Source of the DNA: Pseudomonas benzenivorans
Lineage (GTDB): Bacteria > Pseudomonadota > Gammaproteobacteria > Pseudomonadales > Pseudomonadaceae
NCBI RefSeq assembly: GCF_900100495.1
Contig: NZ_FNCT01000013.1
Coordinates: forward strand, 62,001 to 126,000
Direction: 5' to 3'
DNA: 64,000 nucleotides
In this document: positions 37,996 to 46,850 of the stretch, piece by piece
Layout of the letters: every line of letters begins with the position of its first letter
How positions within the stretch are numbered: position 1 is the first letter of the stretch
The notes under the pieces: generated by a model
Told to the model about the DNA's origin: nothing
Databases searched by the model: none
The model's input: only the letters and a program-made list of their open reading frames with translations
Translations under genes and position numbers: made by a program

Positions 37996-38738
37996 CAGCA
38001 GCCCCTGGACTCCGTATGTACAGCAAGGCACAGGCACGGGACTCCCAATATCAATTGATCGAGCGCTACGCGCCCCTGGTCAAGCGTATTGCCTACCACT
38101 TGTTGGCGCGCTTGCCGGCCAGCGTGCAGGTGGACGATCTGATCCAATCGGGGATGATCGGCCTGCTCGAAGCCGCGAAGAAATACGACTCCAGCAAAGG
38201 CGCGAGTTTCGAGACATTCGCCGGCATCCGCATTCGCGGCTCGATGCTCGACGAGGTGCGCAAGGGCGACTGGGCGCCGCGTTCGGTACACCGCAACAGC
38301 CGCATGGTCAGCGACGCGATCCGGGTAATCGAGGCGAGAACCGGTCGCGACGCTAAAGATCAAGAGGTTGCGGCCGAACTCCAATTGAGTCTCGAGGATT
38401 ACTACGGCATTCTTGGCGACACTTTGGGCAGCCGCTTGTTCAGCTTCGACGACCTGTTGCAGGACGGCGAACAGGGTGGCCTGCACGAAGACGCCAGCTC
38501 CACCCACCCAGAACCTTCGCGAGACCTGGAGGATGAACGCTTCCAGAAGGCGTTGGCCGACGCCATCGCCAACTTGCCCGAGCGTGAGCGCCTGGTGTTG
38601 GCGCTGTATTACGACGAAGAGTTGAATCTCAAGGAAATTGGCGAGGTCCTGGGGGTCAGCGAATCGCGGGTCAGTCAGTTGCATAGCCAGTGTGCCGCGC
38701 GCTTGCGGGCACGCCTGAGTGAGTGGCGCGCACGCTGA
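37992..38738 (+). CDS. fliA: Flagellar sigma factor FliA (sigma-28)
   Basis: RNA polymerase sigma factor for late flagellar genes such as fliC (promoter at 8647). 248 residues. Region 2 ([78 protein letters not shown]), region 3 and region 4 ([48 protein letters not shown]) are complete. ATG 37992 overlaps the fleN stop; ATG 38016 (MYSKAQ) is an alternative. Confidence 0.96.
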   Translation: MTAAPGLRMYSKAQARDSQYQLIERYAPLVKRIAYHLLARLPASVQVDDLIQSGMIGLLEAAKKYDSSKGASFETFAGIRIRGSMLDEVRKGDWAPRSVHRNSRMVSDAIRVIEARTGRDAKDQEVAAELQLSLEDYYGILGDTLGSRLFSFDDLLQDGEQGGLHEDASSTHPEPSRDLEDERFQKALADAIANLPERERLVLALYYDEELNLKEIGEVLGVSESRVSQLHSQCAARLRARLSEWRAR

Positions 38739-38743
38739 ACGAT

Positions 38744-38769
38744 TAAACGAGCGGGCCGTTGGCGGAAAA
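38744..38769 (+). promoter_or_regulatory. Weak sigma-28-like promoter before cheY
   Basis: TAAA (38744-38747), then 14 bp, then GCGGAAAA (38762-38769), matching GCCGATAA at 6 of 8 with one base too few in the spacer. FliA control of the che genes is expected from P. aeruginosa, but the site is poor. Confidence 0.3.
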
Positions 38770-38859
38770 GCCGCGGTTCTGCAACGGCCAGCCAGGCCGG
38801 TTTCACGATTGAAGGCGTACCCAGGTGCTGGGTCCGTTTGGGACTGTACGGAGGTCGAC

Positions 38860-39246
38860 TTGGACAAGAACATGAAAATCCTCATCGTTGACGACTTTTC
38901 AACGATGCGACGGATCATCAAGAACCTCCTGCGTGACTTGGGGTTCACCAACACCGCAGAAGCCGACGACGGCACCACCGCGTTGCCGATGCTGCAGAGC
39001 GGCAGCTTCGATTTCCTGGTGACCGACTGGAACATGCCGGGCATGACCGGCATCGACCTGTTGCGTGCGGTGCGCGCCGATGACCGCCTCAAGCACCTGC
39101 CGGTGCTGATGGTCACCGCAGAAGCCAAGCGCGATCAGATCATCGAGGCCGCACAAGCCGGGGTGAACGGTTATGTGGTCAAACCGTTCACCGCCCAGGT
39201 GTTGAAAGAAAAGATTGAAAAAATCTTCGAGCGAGTCAACGGCTGA
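38860..39246 (+). CDS. cheY: Chemotaxis response regulator CheY
   Basis: Single receiver that, phosphorylated by CheA, binds FliM to reverse the motor. From the internal ATG at 38872 it reads [25 protein letters not shown] with the usual 124 residues, phospho-Asp52 (TDWNMPG) and Lys104 (GYVVKPF). GGAGG at 38850-38854 is only 5 nt from TTG 38860 but 17 nt from the ATG, so initiation at TTG (four extra residues) looks more likely. cheZ follows after 19 bp. Confidence 0.95.
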   Translation: MDKNMKILIVDDFSTMRRIIKNLLRDLGFTNTAEADDGTTALPMLQSGSFDFLVTDWNMPGMTGIDLLRAVRADDRLKHLPVLMVTAEAKRDQIIEAAQAGVNGYVVKPFTAQVLKEKIEKIFERVNG

Positions 39247-39265
39247 TGTCTGCCGCGAGGGTGCT

Positions 39266-40054
39266 ATGGAACACAACGATTCCCCTCAGGGCGACCTCGA
39301 GTCGACTCTGAAACTCCACGCTCGCCAGTTGGTGGATAGCCTGGAACACGGCAATTTCGGCGAAGCGGTGCAACTGATCAATGATCTCAACAAGGTGCGC
39401 GACCGTGGCCTGTACCACGAAGTCGGCAAGCTGACGCGCGAGTTGCATAACGCCATCGTCAACTTCCAGCTGGACCCGCGGGTACCGCATGCCAAGGAGG
39501 TGTCGCAAATCGCCGACGCCACCCAGCGCCTGAACTACGTGGTGACGATGACCGAGAATGCGGCCAATCGCACCATGGACCTGGTCGAAGAGAGCGCGCC
39601 GCTGGTCAACGACATAGGCAGCGAGGCGCAGAGCCTGGGCGCCGATTGGGGGCGCTTCATGCGCCGGGAAATGGGCGCCGACGGCTTCCGCGAACTGGCC
39701 AAGCGCATCGAGTTGTTTCTCGCCCGCAGCGAACGCGACAGCGCCAAGCTGTCCGGCCATCTCAACGACATCCTGCTCGCCCAGGACTATCAGGACCTCA
39801 CCGGCCAGGTGATCAAGCGGGTCACCCAACTGGTCACCGAGGTGGAAAGCAACCTGCTCAAGCTGGTGCTGATGGCCAGCCAGGTCGATCGTTTTGCCGG
39901 CATCGAACACGACCACGAGCAGTTACGCGCCGAGCAACAACAACAAAAAGAGCCTTCCCGTGGTGAAGGTCCGCAGATTCATGCCGATAAGCGTGATGAC
40001 GTCGCATCCAACCAGGATGATGTCGACGATCTGCTATCCAGCCTAGGATTTTAG
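39266..40054 (+). CDS. cheZ: CheY-P phosphatase CheZ
   Basis: Dephosphorylates CheY-P. 262 residues, mostly a long helical hairpin. It contains the phosphatase motif in DILLAQDYQDLTGQVIKRVTQLV, in which the Gln of AQDYQDLTGQ is the catalytic residue in E. coli CheZ. The C-terminal peptide NQDDVDDLLSSLGF is the CheY-binding helix, after a flexible linker rich in Gln/Glu. Start at ATG 39266, with GCGAGGGTG just upstream. Confidence 0.96.
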   Translation: MEHNDSPQGDLESTLKLHARQLVDSLEHGNFGEAVQLINDLNKVRDRGLYHEVGKLTRELHNAIVNFQLDPRVPHAKEVSQIADATQRLNYVVTMTENAANRTMDLVEESAPLVNDIGSEAQSLGADWGRFMRREMGADGFRELAKRIELFLARSERDSAKLSGHLNDILLAQDYQDLTGQVIKRVTQLVTEVESNLLKLVLMASQVDRFAGIEHDHEQLRAEQQQQKEPSRGEGPQIHADKRDDVASNQDDVDDLLSSLGF

Positions 40055-40064
40055 GAGCACGTCT

Positions 40065-42221
40065 ATGAGCTTCGGCGCCGATGAAGAAATCCTCCAGGAT
40101 TTCCTGGTAGAGGCCGGCGAGATTCTCGAGCAATTGTCCGAGCAGTTGGTGGAACTCGAAAGCCGCCCGGACGATATGAACCTGCTCAACGCGATTTTTC
40201 GCGGGTTCCACACCGTCAAGGGTGGGGCCGGATTCCTCCAGCTCAACGAGCTGGTGGAGTGCTGCCATATCGCCGAGAACGTCTTCGACATCCTGCGCAA
40301 GGGTGAGCGGCGCGTCGACTCCGAGCTGATGGACGTGGTGCTGGAAGCGCTCGATGCGGTCAACGGCATGTTCGGCGAGGTGCGCGAACGCGTCGAACCG
40401 ACGGCGGCCACCCCCGAGTTGCTGGCGGCCCTGGCGCGCCTGGCCGAGCCGGCCCGGGCAGCCCAGGCGCAGCCTGTCGCTGCACCTGTGGTCGAGGCCG
40501 CGATGGCCGGCGACATCACCGACAGCGAGTTCGAGCAACTGCTCGACGCCCTGGACGAAGCACCGGTGGCGGCGGCCAGTAGTGCCGCCGGCGGCGACGA
40601 AATCACCGACGATGAGTTCGAGTCGCTGCTCGACCAGCTGCATGGCAAGGGCCAGTTCGCCCCGCAGGCTGCGCTCGCGAGCGGCGCTGCGAGCGTTGTG
40701 ACGGCCGGTGGCGATGAAATCACCGACGACGAGTTCGAGGCCTTGCTCGATCAGCTGCACGGCAAGGGCCAGTTTGCTGCGCCTGCGGCCCCCGCGCCGG
40801 CTGCTACGCCTGCCGCCCCGCCCGCCGCCGCTGCCGGTGACGAAATCACCGACGACGAATTCGAGGCGCTGCTCGACCAACTGCATGGCAAAGGCAAGTT
40901 CAGCGAACCGGCCGCGCCGCTCAAGGCGCCCACGCCTGAGCCGGCAAAGCCGGCGCCAGCGGCCAAAGCCGTTGCCAAACCGCTGGCGAAAGCCGAACCG
41001 GCGAAAGCCGCCCCGGCACCGGCAGCGGCGGACAAGACGACACCGGCCAGCGAGGCGGAAACCACGGTGCGGGTCGACACCGCGCGCCTGGACGAGATCA
41101 TGAACATGGTCGGCGAGCTGGTGCTGGTGCGTAACCGCCTGGTGCGCCTGGGCCTGAACAGCGGCGACGAGGCCATGTCCAAGGCAGTGTCCAACCTCGA
41201 CGTGGTCACCGCGGACCTGCAGACGGCGGTGATGAAGACCCGCATGCAGCCGATCAAGAAGGTCTTCGGCCGTTTCCCGCGGCTGGTCCGCGACCTGGCG
41301 CGGCAGCTGAAGAAAGAGATCAACCTGGAGCTGGTCGGCGAAGAGACCGACCTCGACAAGAACCTGGTCGAGGCGCTGGCCGATCCGCTGGTGCACCTGG
41401 TGCGCAACGCCGTCGACCATGGTGTCGAAACCCCCGAGGAGCGCGAGGCCGCCGGCAAGTCGCGTGGCGGCAAGGTGGTGCTGTCGGCGGAACAGGAAGG
41501 CGACCACATCCTGCTGTCGATCTCCGACGACGGCAAGGGCATGGACGCCGAGGTGTTGCGCGCCAAGGCCGTGGAAAAGGGCCTGCTGGACAAGGACGCG
41601 GCCGACCGGCTGAACGAGTTCGAGTGCTACAACCTGATCTTCGCCCCGGGCTTCTCGACCAAGACCGAGATCTCCGACGTGTCCGGCCGCGGGGTCGGCA
41701 TGGATGTGGTGAAGACCAAGATTTCCCAGCTCAACGGCACGGTCAACGTGTTCTCGGTCAAGGGCCAGGGCTCGAAGATCGTCATCAAGGTTCCGCTGAC
41801 CCTGGCGATCATGCCGACCCTGATGGTGATGCTGGGCAACCAGGCGTTCGCCTTCCCGCTGGTCAACGTCAACGAAATCTTCCACCTCGACCTATCGCGT
41901 ACCAACGTGGTCGATGGCCAGGAGGTGGTGATCGTGCGCGACAAGGCGCTGCCGCTGTTCTACCTCAAGCGCTGGCTGGTGCGCAGCGCCGCCCACGAAG
42001 AGCAGCGCGAGGGCCATGTGGTGATTCTTACGGTCGGCAGCCAACGCATTGGCTTCGTCGTCGATCAACTGGTCGGCCAGGAAGAGGTGGTGATCAAGCC
42101 GTTGGGCAAGATGCTGCAAGGCACTCCCGGCATGTCCGGCGCGACCATCACCGGCGATGGCCGCATCGCCCTGATTCTCGACGTGCCGAGCATGCTCAAG
42201 CGTTACGCGCGGCGCATCTGA
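40065..42221 (+). CDS. cheA: Chemotaxis histidine kinase CheA
   Basis: Signalling kinase of the receptor array. Hpt (P1) domain with phospho-His49 (GFHTVKGGAGFLQL); a 220-residue linker (112-333) rich in Ala/Pro with four copies of an acidic motif (see repeat); dimerisation P3 from about 334 (ETTVRVDTARLDEIMNMVGELVLVRNRL); HATPase P4 (LVEALADPLVHLVRNAVDHGVETPEER, SDDGKGMD, SGRGVGMDVVKTKI); CheW-like P5 at the C-terminus. 718 residues. No ordinary globular P2 domain is apparent between P1 and P3. Confidence 0.96.
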   Translation: MSFGADEEILQDFLVEAGEILEQLSEQLVELESRPDDMNLLNAIFRGFHTVKGGAGFLQLNELVECCHIAENVFDILRKGERRVDSELMDVVLEALDAVNGMFGEVRERVEPTAATPELLAALARLAEPARAAQAQPVAAPVVEAAMAGDITDSEFEQLLDALDEAPVAAASSAAGGDEITDDEFESLLDQLHGKGQFAPQAALASGAASVVTAGGDEITDDEFEALLDQLHGKGQFAAPAAPAPAATPAAPPAAAAGDEITDDEFEALLDQLHGKGKFSEPAAPLKAPTPEPAKPAPAAKAVAKPLAKAEPAKAAPAPAAADKTTPASEAETTVRVDTARLDEIMNMVGELVLVRNRLVRLGLNSGDEAMSKAVSNLDVVTADLQTAVMKTRMQPIKKVFGRFPRLVRDLARQLKKEINLELVGEETDLDKNLVEALADPLVHLVRNAVDHGVETPEEREAAGKSRGGKVVLSAEQEGDHILLSISDDGKGMDAEVLRAKAVEKGLLDKDAADRLNEFECYNLIFAPGFSTKTEISDVSGRGVGMDVVKTKISQLNGTVNVFSVKGQGSKIVIKVPLTLAIMPTLMVMLGNQAFAFPLVNVNEIFHLDLSRTNVVDGQEVVIVRDKALPLFYLKRWLVRSAAHEEQREGHVVILTVGSQRIGFVVDQLVGQEEVVIKPLGKMLQGTPGMSGATITGDGRIALILDVPSMLKRYARRI
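40509..40904 (+). repeat. Four-copy repeat in the CheA P1-P3 linker
   Basis: Protein-level repeat: GDITDSEFEQLLDALDE (residues 149-165, degenerate), then three near-identical 23-residue copies of GDEITDDEFExLLDQLHGKG[QK]F at 177-199, 216-238 and 258-280 (nt 40593-40661, 40710-40778, 40836-40904), separated by Ala/Pro spacers. Codon differences between copies show they are not a very recent duplication. Confidence 0.9.
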
Positions 42222-42264
42222 TTGTTCGCGGCGCCGGCCTGGTCCGCGCCGCTTGGGAGTGTTT

Positions 42265-43380
42265 ATGGTTGTCAAGGTGTTGGTGGTGGACGACTCCGGG
42301 TTCTTTCGCCGGCGCGTCTCGGAAATTCTGTCTGCCGATCCGAATATCCAGGTGGTCGGCACGGCCACCAATGGCCGCGAGGCCATCGATCAGGCGTTGG
42401 CGCTCAAGCCCGATGTGATCACCATGGATTACGAGATGCCGATGATGGATGGCATCACCGCGGTGCGGAACATCATGCAGCGCTGCCCGACGCCGGTGTT
42501 GATGTTTTCCTCGCTGACCCACGAAGGCGCCCGGGTCACCCTGGATGCCCTGGATGCCGGGGCGGTGGATTTCCTGCCGAAGAATTTCGAAGACATCTCG
42601 CGCAATCCGGAGAAGGTCAAGCAACTGCTGTGCGAAAAGGTCCACAGCATCGCCCGCAGCAATCGCCGCAGCATCGGTGCGGCCATTGCTGCACCAGCGC
42701 CGAGTGCCAACACGCTGGGAAAGCCGACAGCGGCCAGTAGCCTCGGGCGGCCGAACCTCGGCGCGCCCGCACCCGTTGCGGGGGCTCCACTGGCCAGTAC
42801 GGCGGCGCCCAAGCGCAAGGCCTACAAGCTGGTGGCGATTGGAACCTCGACCGGCGGGCCGGTGGCGCTGCAGCGCGTGCTGACCCAGTTGCCGGGTAAT
42901 TTTCCGGCGCCGATCGTACTGATCCAGCACATGCCGGCGGCCTTCACCAAGGCCTTTGCCGAGCGCCTCGACAAGCTCTGCCGGATCAATGTCAAGGAGG
43001 CCGAGGACGGCGACTTGCTGCGCCCGGGGCTGGCGCTGCTGGCTCCCGGCGGCAAGCAGATGATGGTCGACGGGCGCGGTGCGATCAGGATTCTTCCGGG
43101 CGACGAGCGCCTGAACTACAAACCCTGTGTCGACATCACCTTCGGTTCGGCGGCCAAGTCCTACCGCGACAAGGTGCTGGCGGTGGTGCTGACCGGCATG
43201 GGCGCCGATGGCCGCGAGGGTGCGCGCCTGCTCAAGGAGGGCGGCAGCCAGGTGTGGGCGCAGGATGAAGCCAGCTGCGTGATTTACGGCATGCCGATGG
43301 CGGTGGTCAAAGCCAATCTGGTCGACGCGGTGTACGGGCTCGACGACATCGGCCGGCACCTGGCCGAGGCCTGCCTGTAA
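42265..43380 (+). CDS. cheB: Chemotaxis methylesterase CheB
   Basis: Removes methyl groups from receptor glutamates during adaptation. 371 residues: receiver with Asp55 (VITMDYEMPMMDG), an Ala/Pro/Ser-rich linker (about 135-180) and the CheB esterase domain with the catalytic serine in AIGTSTGGPVALQ, histidine in LIQHMPAAFTKAFAERLD and aspartate in LTGMGADGREGARLL. GGGAG precedes ATG 42265; an in-frame TTG at 42253 lies upstream of the ribosome site. Confidence 0.96.
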   Translation: MVVKVLVVDDSGFFRRRVSEILSADPNIQVVGTATNGREAIDQALALKPDVITMDYEMPMMDGITAVRNIMQRCPTPVLMFSSLTHEGARVTLDALDAGAVDFLPKNFEDISRNPEKVKQLLCEKVHSIARSNRRSIGAAIAAPAPSANTLGKPTAASSLGRPNLGAPAPVAGAPLASTAAPKRKAYKLVAIGTSTGGPVALQRVLTQLPGNFPAPIVLIQHMPAAFTKAFAERLDKLCRINVKEAEDGDLLRPGLALLAPGGKQMMVDGRGAIRILPGDERLNYKPCVDITFGSAAKSYRDKVLAVVLTGMGADGREGARLLKEGGSQVWAQDEASCVIYGMPMAVVKANLVDAVYGLDDIGRHLAEACL

Positions 43381-43399
43381 TGACCGGGAGCGTGCCTGC

Positions 43400-44140
43400 A
43401 TGGATGTACTGAGCCTTATCGGGGTCATCCTGGCGTTCGTCGCCATCCTGGGTGGCAACTACCTCGAGGGTGGCCATGTCACGGCGCTGCTCAATGGACC
43501 GGCGGCGCTGATCGTGGTGGGCGGCACCCTGGGCGCGGCGTTCCTGCAGGCACCGGTGAATGTCTTCAAGCGCGCCCTGGTGATTCTGCGCTGGATCATC
43601 TTCCCGCCACGCATCGATCTGGTCGGCGGCATCGAGCATGTGGTCGGCTGGAGCATGACCGCACGCAAGGAAGGTCTGCTCGGCCTGGAGGCGGTGGCCG
43701 ATGCCGAGACCGACCCCTATGCGCGCAAAGGCTTGCAGTTGCTGGTCGATGGCGCCGAGCCCGAAGCCATCCGCAGCATTCTCGAGGTCGACCTGTACAC
43801 CCAGGAGGGCCGCGATATCCAGGCCGCCAAGGTCTACGAAAGCATGGGCGGCTACGCGCCGACCATCGGCATCATCGGTGCGGTGATGGGCCTGATCCAC
43901 GTGATGGGCAATCTCGCCGACCCGAGCAAGCTCGGCAGCGGCATCGCAGTGGCGTTCGTCGCCACTATCTACGGCGTTGGCTTCGCCAACCTGCTGTTGC
44001 TGCCGATGGGCAACAAGCTCAAGGCCATCGCCATGCGCCAGTCGCGCTACCGGGAGATGCTGCTCGAGGGCATCCTGTCGATCGCCGAGGGCGAGAATCC
44101 GCGCTCGATCGAGCTGAAACTGCAAGGTTTCATGGACTGA
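43400..44140 (+). CDS. motC: Flagellar stator protein MotC (MotA family)
   Basis: Second Pseudomonas stator, with MotD; in P. aeruginosa it is important for swarming at high viscosity. 246 residues, about four membrane helices (IGVILAFVAILGGNYLEGG; ALIVVGGTLGAAFLQAP; GYAPTIGIIGAVMGLIHVMGNL; GIAVAFVATIYGVGFANLLLLPMGNKL) and a cytoplasmic loop that contacts FliG. The ATG lies 19 bp after cheB, and motD begins 14 bp downstream. Confidence 0.95.
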   Translation: MDVLSLIGVILAFVAILGGNYLEGGHVTALLNGPAALIVVGGTLGAAFLQAPVNVFKRALVILRWIIFPPRIDLVGGIEHVVGWSMTARKEGLLGLEAVADAETDPYARKGLQLLVDGAEPEAIRSILEVDLYTQEGRDIQAAKVYESMGGYAPTIGIIGAVMGLIHVMGNLADPSKLGSGIAVAFVATIYGVGFANLLLLPMGNKLKAIAMRQSRYREMLLEGILSIAEGENPRSIELKLQGFMD

Positions 44141-44154
44141 CGGGGGGCGGACGA

Positions 44155-45015
44155 ATGGCCCGGCGGCGTAACCACGAAGAGCATGAGAATCATGAGCGCT
44201 GGCTAGTCTCCTACGCCGACTTCATTACCTTGCTGTTCGCCTTTTTTGTGGTGATGTACTCGATTTCCTCGATCAACGAGGGCAAGTACAAGATTCTTTC
44301 GGAGACCCTGACCGGGGTGTTCAGCCAGCCGGAGCGCGCGATCAAGCCGATCCCGGTGGGCGAGGAGCGGCCGCGAACCAGCGAGCCGGACCGTTCGCTG
44401 GTCGATGAGGAGACGACCGCGGACTCTCTGCAGAGCATCGCCAACAGCGTGCGCGAGGCGTTTGGCGAGCTGATCCAGAACGAGCAGCTCAAGGTGCGCG
44501 GCAACGAGCTGTGGATCGAGATCGAACTCAGCTCCAGCCTGCTGTTCCCCAGCGGCGATGCAGTGCCGAACGATGCCGCGTTCGAGCTGATCGAGAAGGT
44601 CGCCAAAATCCTGGCGCCTTATGAGAACCCGGTGCATGTGGAAGGCTTCACTGACAACCTGCCGATCCAGACCGCGCAGTTTCCGACCAACTGGGAGTTG
44701 TCGGCGGCGCGGGCGGCGAGCATCGTGCGCATGCTCGCCATGGATGGGGTCAACCCGGGGCGCCTGGCGTCGGTGGGCTATGGCGAATTCCAGCCGGTGG
44801 CGGACAACGCCACGGCCGAAGGGCGAGCGCGTAATCGCCGGGTGGTCCTGGTGGTTTCGCGCAACCTCGACGTGCGTCGCAGCGTCAGCGGGGTCGGCAG
44901 TGCCAATGCGCGGCCCGATAGCGCCTTGCGGCGCGCTGGCACGCAACCTGCACCGACGGCTACAGCGCAGGCCCCGCAAGCGGGTGCCGTCAATCCCCCG
45001 TCGCCAACCCCCTAG
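44155..45015 (+). CDS. motD: Flagellar stator protein MotD (MotB family)
   Basis: Peptidoglycan-anchored stator subunit. 286 residues. The single membrane helix with the proton-carrying Asp is SYADFITLLFAFFVVMYSISSINEGKY. A plug/linker follows, then an OmpA-like domain at about 115-245 (VHVEGFTDNLPIQTAQFPTNWELSAARAASIVRMLAMDGVNPGRLASVGYGEFQPVADNATAEGRARNRRVVLVV). The C-terminal tail is Ala/Pro/Thr-rich. Confidence 0.95.
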   Translation: MARRRNHEEHENHERWLVSYADFITLLFAFFVVMYSISSINEGKYKILSETLTGVFSQPERAIKPIPVGEERPRTSEPDRSLVDEETTADSLQSIANSVREAFGELIQNEQLKVRGNELWIEIELSSSLLFPSGDAVPNDAAFELIEKVAKILAPYENPVHVEGFTDNLPIQTAQFPTNWELSAARAASIVRMLAMDGVNPGRLASVGYGEFQPVADNATAEGRARNRRVVLVVSRNLDVRRSVSGVGSANARPDSALRRAGTQPAPTATAQAPQAGAVNPPSPTP

Positions 45016-45066
45016 GGCGGCGCCTGTTCTCGGTAGGACCTGGGTCGTGCCGGGAGGATGAAGAAC

Positions 45067-45855
45067 ATGAGAGTCTGGGCAGTAGCCAATCAAAAAGGTG
45101 GCGTCGGCAAGACCACCACCGCCATCGCCCTGGCCGGCCTGCTGGCCGACGCCGGCAAGCGCGTGGTGGTGGTCGATCTCGACCCGCACGGGTCGATGAC
45201 CAGCTATTTCGGCCACGATCCGGATTCGCTGGAGCACAGCAATTTCGACCTGTTCCTGCACCAGGGCGGCGTGCCGCAGGGCTTGCCGCAGCAGTTGCTG
45301 CTGCCGACCAGCCATGAGCGCATCAGCCTGCTGCCATCGAGTACCGCGCTGGCCACGCTCGAGCGCCAATCCCCCGGGCAGAGCGGTTTGGGGCTGGTGA
45401 TCGCCAAGAGCCTGACCCAGCTGTGGCAGGAGTTCGATCATGCGGTGATCGACAGCCCGCCCTTGCTGGGGGTGCTGATGGTCAATGCCCTGGCGGCGAG
45501 CCAGCATCTGGTGATTCCGGTGCAGACCGAGTTTCTCGCGGTCAAGGGGCTGGAGCGGATGGTCAGCACCCTGGCGATGATCAATCGGTCGCGCAAGCAG
45601 GCGCTGCCCTATACCATCGTGCCGACCCTGTTCGACCGCCGCACCCAGGCGTCTCTGAGCACCTTGCGCCTGCTGCGCGATGCTCACCCGGAACACCTGT
45701 GGCCGGCCTACATCCCGATCGACACGCGCCTGCGCGATGCCAGCCGGGCGGGGCGCACGCCCTCGCAGTTCGACTCCGGCAGCCGCGGGGTGATCGCCTA
45801 CCGGGCATTGCTCAAGCACCTGCTGGCGCAGCAGCTGGCGGCGCAGGTGGCGTGA
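45067..45855 (+). CDS. parC: ParA-like chemotaxis array positioning ATPase ParC
   Basis: ParA/Soj-family ATPase within the chemotaxis operon, the ParC position, where it directs the array to the cell pole in Vibrio and Pseudomonas. 262 residues with Walker A QKGGVGKTTT (9-18), VVVDLDPHGSMTSYFGHD and DSPPLLGVLMVNALAASQHLVIPVQTEFLAVKGL. GGGAGG at 45052-45057 is adjacent to ATG 45058, so ATG 45067 is preferred. parP follows. Confidence 0.88.
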   Translation: MRVWAVANQKGGVGKTTTAIALAGLLADAGKRVVVVDLDPHGSMTSYFGHDPDSLEHSNFDLFLHQGGVPQGLPQQLLLPTSHERISLLPSSTALATLERQSPGQSGLGLVIAKSLTQLWQEFDHAVIDSPPLLGVLMVNALAASQHLVIPVQTEFLAVKGLERMVSTLAMINRSRKQALPYTIVPTLFDRRTQASLSTLRLLRDAHPEHLWPAYIPIDTRLRDASRAGRTPSQFDSGSRGVIAYRALLKHLLAQQLAAQVA

Positions 45856-45942
45856 GATGAGGAGCGCTGTCGCCCGGGGTCGCTCAAGTCTGTCGCCGCT
45901 GCGGCCGATAGGTTGTACAGGTTATTTTCGCGGATCGCATTT

Positions 45943-46743
45943 ATGAGTCGTCCCGTCGTCATCGCTAGCCGTTCCCAGTTGGCCTTGCAGTCCTACCTGG
46001 ACGGCTTGCTGCAGGAGGCCGCCGTCGAGTTGGCCGAGAGCACCAGCCTGGACGAGTTCGAGGCCGCCGTGCTGCAGGAGCAACTCCGCGACGCCAGCCG
46101 GGTAGCCGTTGCGCCGCGACCCAAACCGCTCGAACCGCTGCCGATTGCCGAGCTGCCGCCGCTGGTGGTCGCCGCGCCGTCGGTGCCGGTGCCGCTTGAG
46201 CCGTCGCGCGCGGTGGCGCTGTCCGAGGTGCAGCCGAATGCCGCGCCGCCGGTGCCGCTGGACGGTCGGCCGGATTGGGCGCAGGGCGCGTTCGAGTGCC
46301 TGCTATTCGATGTCGCCGGCCTGACCCTGGCCGTGCCGCTGGTGTGCCTGGGCTCGATTTATCCGCTGGCCGGGCAGGAGTTGACGCCATTATTTGGCCA
46401 GCCGGACTGGTTTCTCGGCATACTGCCGTGCCAGGCCGGCAACCTGAGAGTCCTGGATACCGCGCGTTGGGTGATGCCCGATCGCTATCGCGAGGATTTT
46501 CGCCAGGGCCTGCAGTACGTGATTTCCGTGCAGGGCTATGAATGGGGGCTGGCGGTGCACCAGGTCAGCCGTTCGATCCGCTTGCAGCCGGACGAGATCA
46601 AGTGGCGCAGCCAGCGTACCCAGCGGCCCTGGCTGGCCGGTACGGTGATCGAGCATATGTGCGCCTTGCTGGATGTGGCGGCGTTGGCCGAATTGATCGC
46701 CAGCGGTGCGGCCAAGCGCATGCGCAATGGGCCGCTGCGCTGA
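45943..46743 (+). CDS. parP: CheW-domain array protein ParP
   Basis: Partner of ParC that joins chemotaxis arrays and CheA. 266 residues. The N-terminal 110 residues are helical then Pro-rich (including SLDEFEAAVLQEQL at 35-48). The C-terminal half is a CheW-like/AIF domain (CLLFDVAGLTLAVPLVCLGSIYPLAGQELTPLFGQPDWFLGILPCQAGNLRVLDTARWVMP). Context parC-parP-cheW matches the Vibrio order. The in-frame TTG at 45913 is a less likely start. Confidence 0.85.
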   Translation: MSRPVVIASRSQLALQSYLDGLLQEAAVELAESTSLDEFEAAVLQEQLRDASRVAVAPRPKPLEPLPIAELPPLVVAAPSVPVPLEPSRAVALSEVQPNAAPPVPLDGRPDWAQGAFECLLFDVAGLTLAVPLVCLGSIYPLAGQELTPLFGQPDWFLGILPCQAGNLRVLDTARWVMPDRYREDFRQGLQYVISVQGYEWGLAVHQVSRSIRLQPDEIKWRSQRTQRPWLAGTVIEHMCALLDVAALAELIASGAAKRMRNGPLR

Positions 46744-46850
46744 AACAGGCAGGGTCGCGCGGTACGCGCGGTCCTATGGTTGGACCAAGTAACCACAGCG
46801 GGGGATACCCGCGTATGCCGCCGCGAGCGGATCAAGATGAGGCTGGGGAC

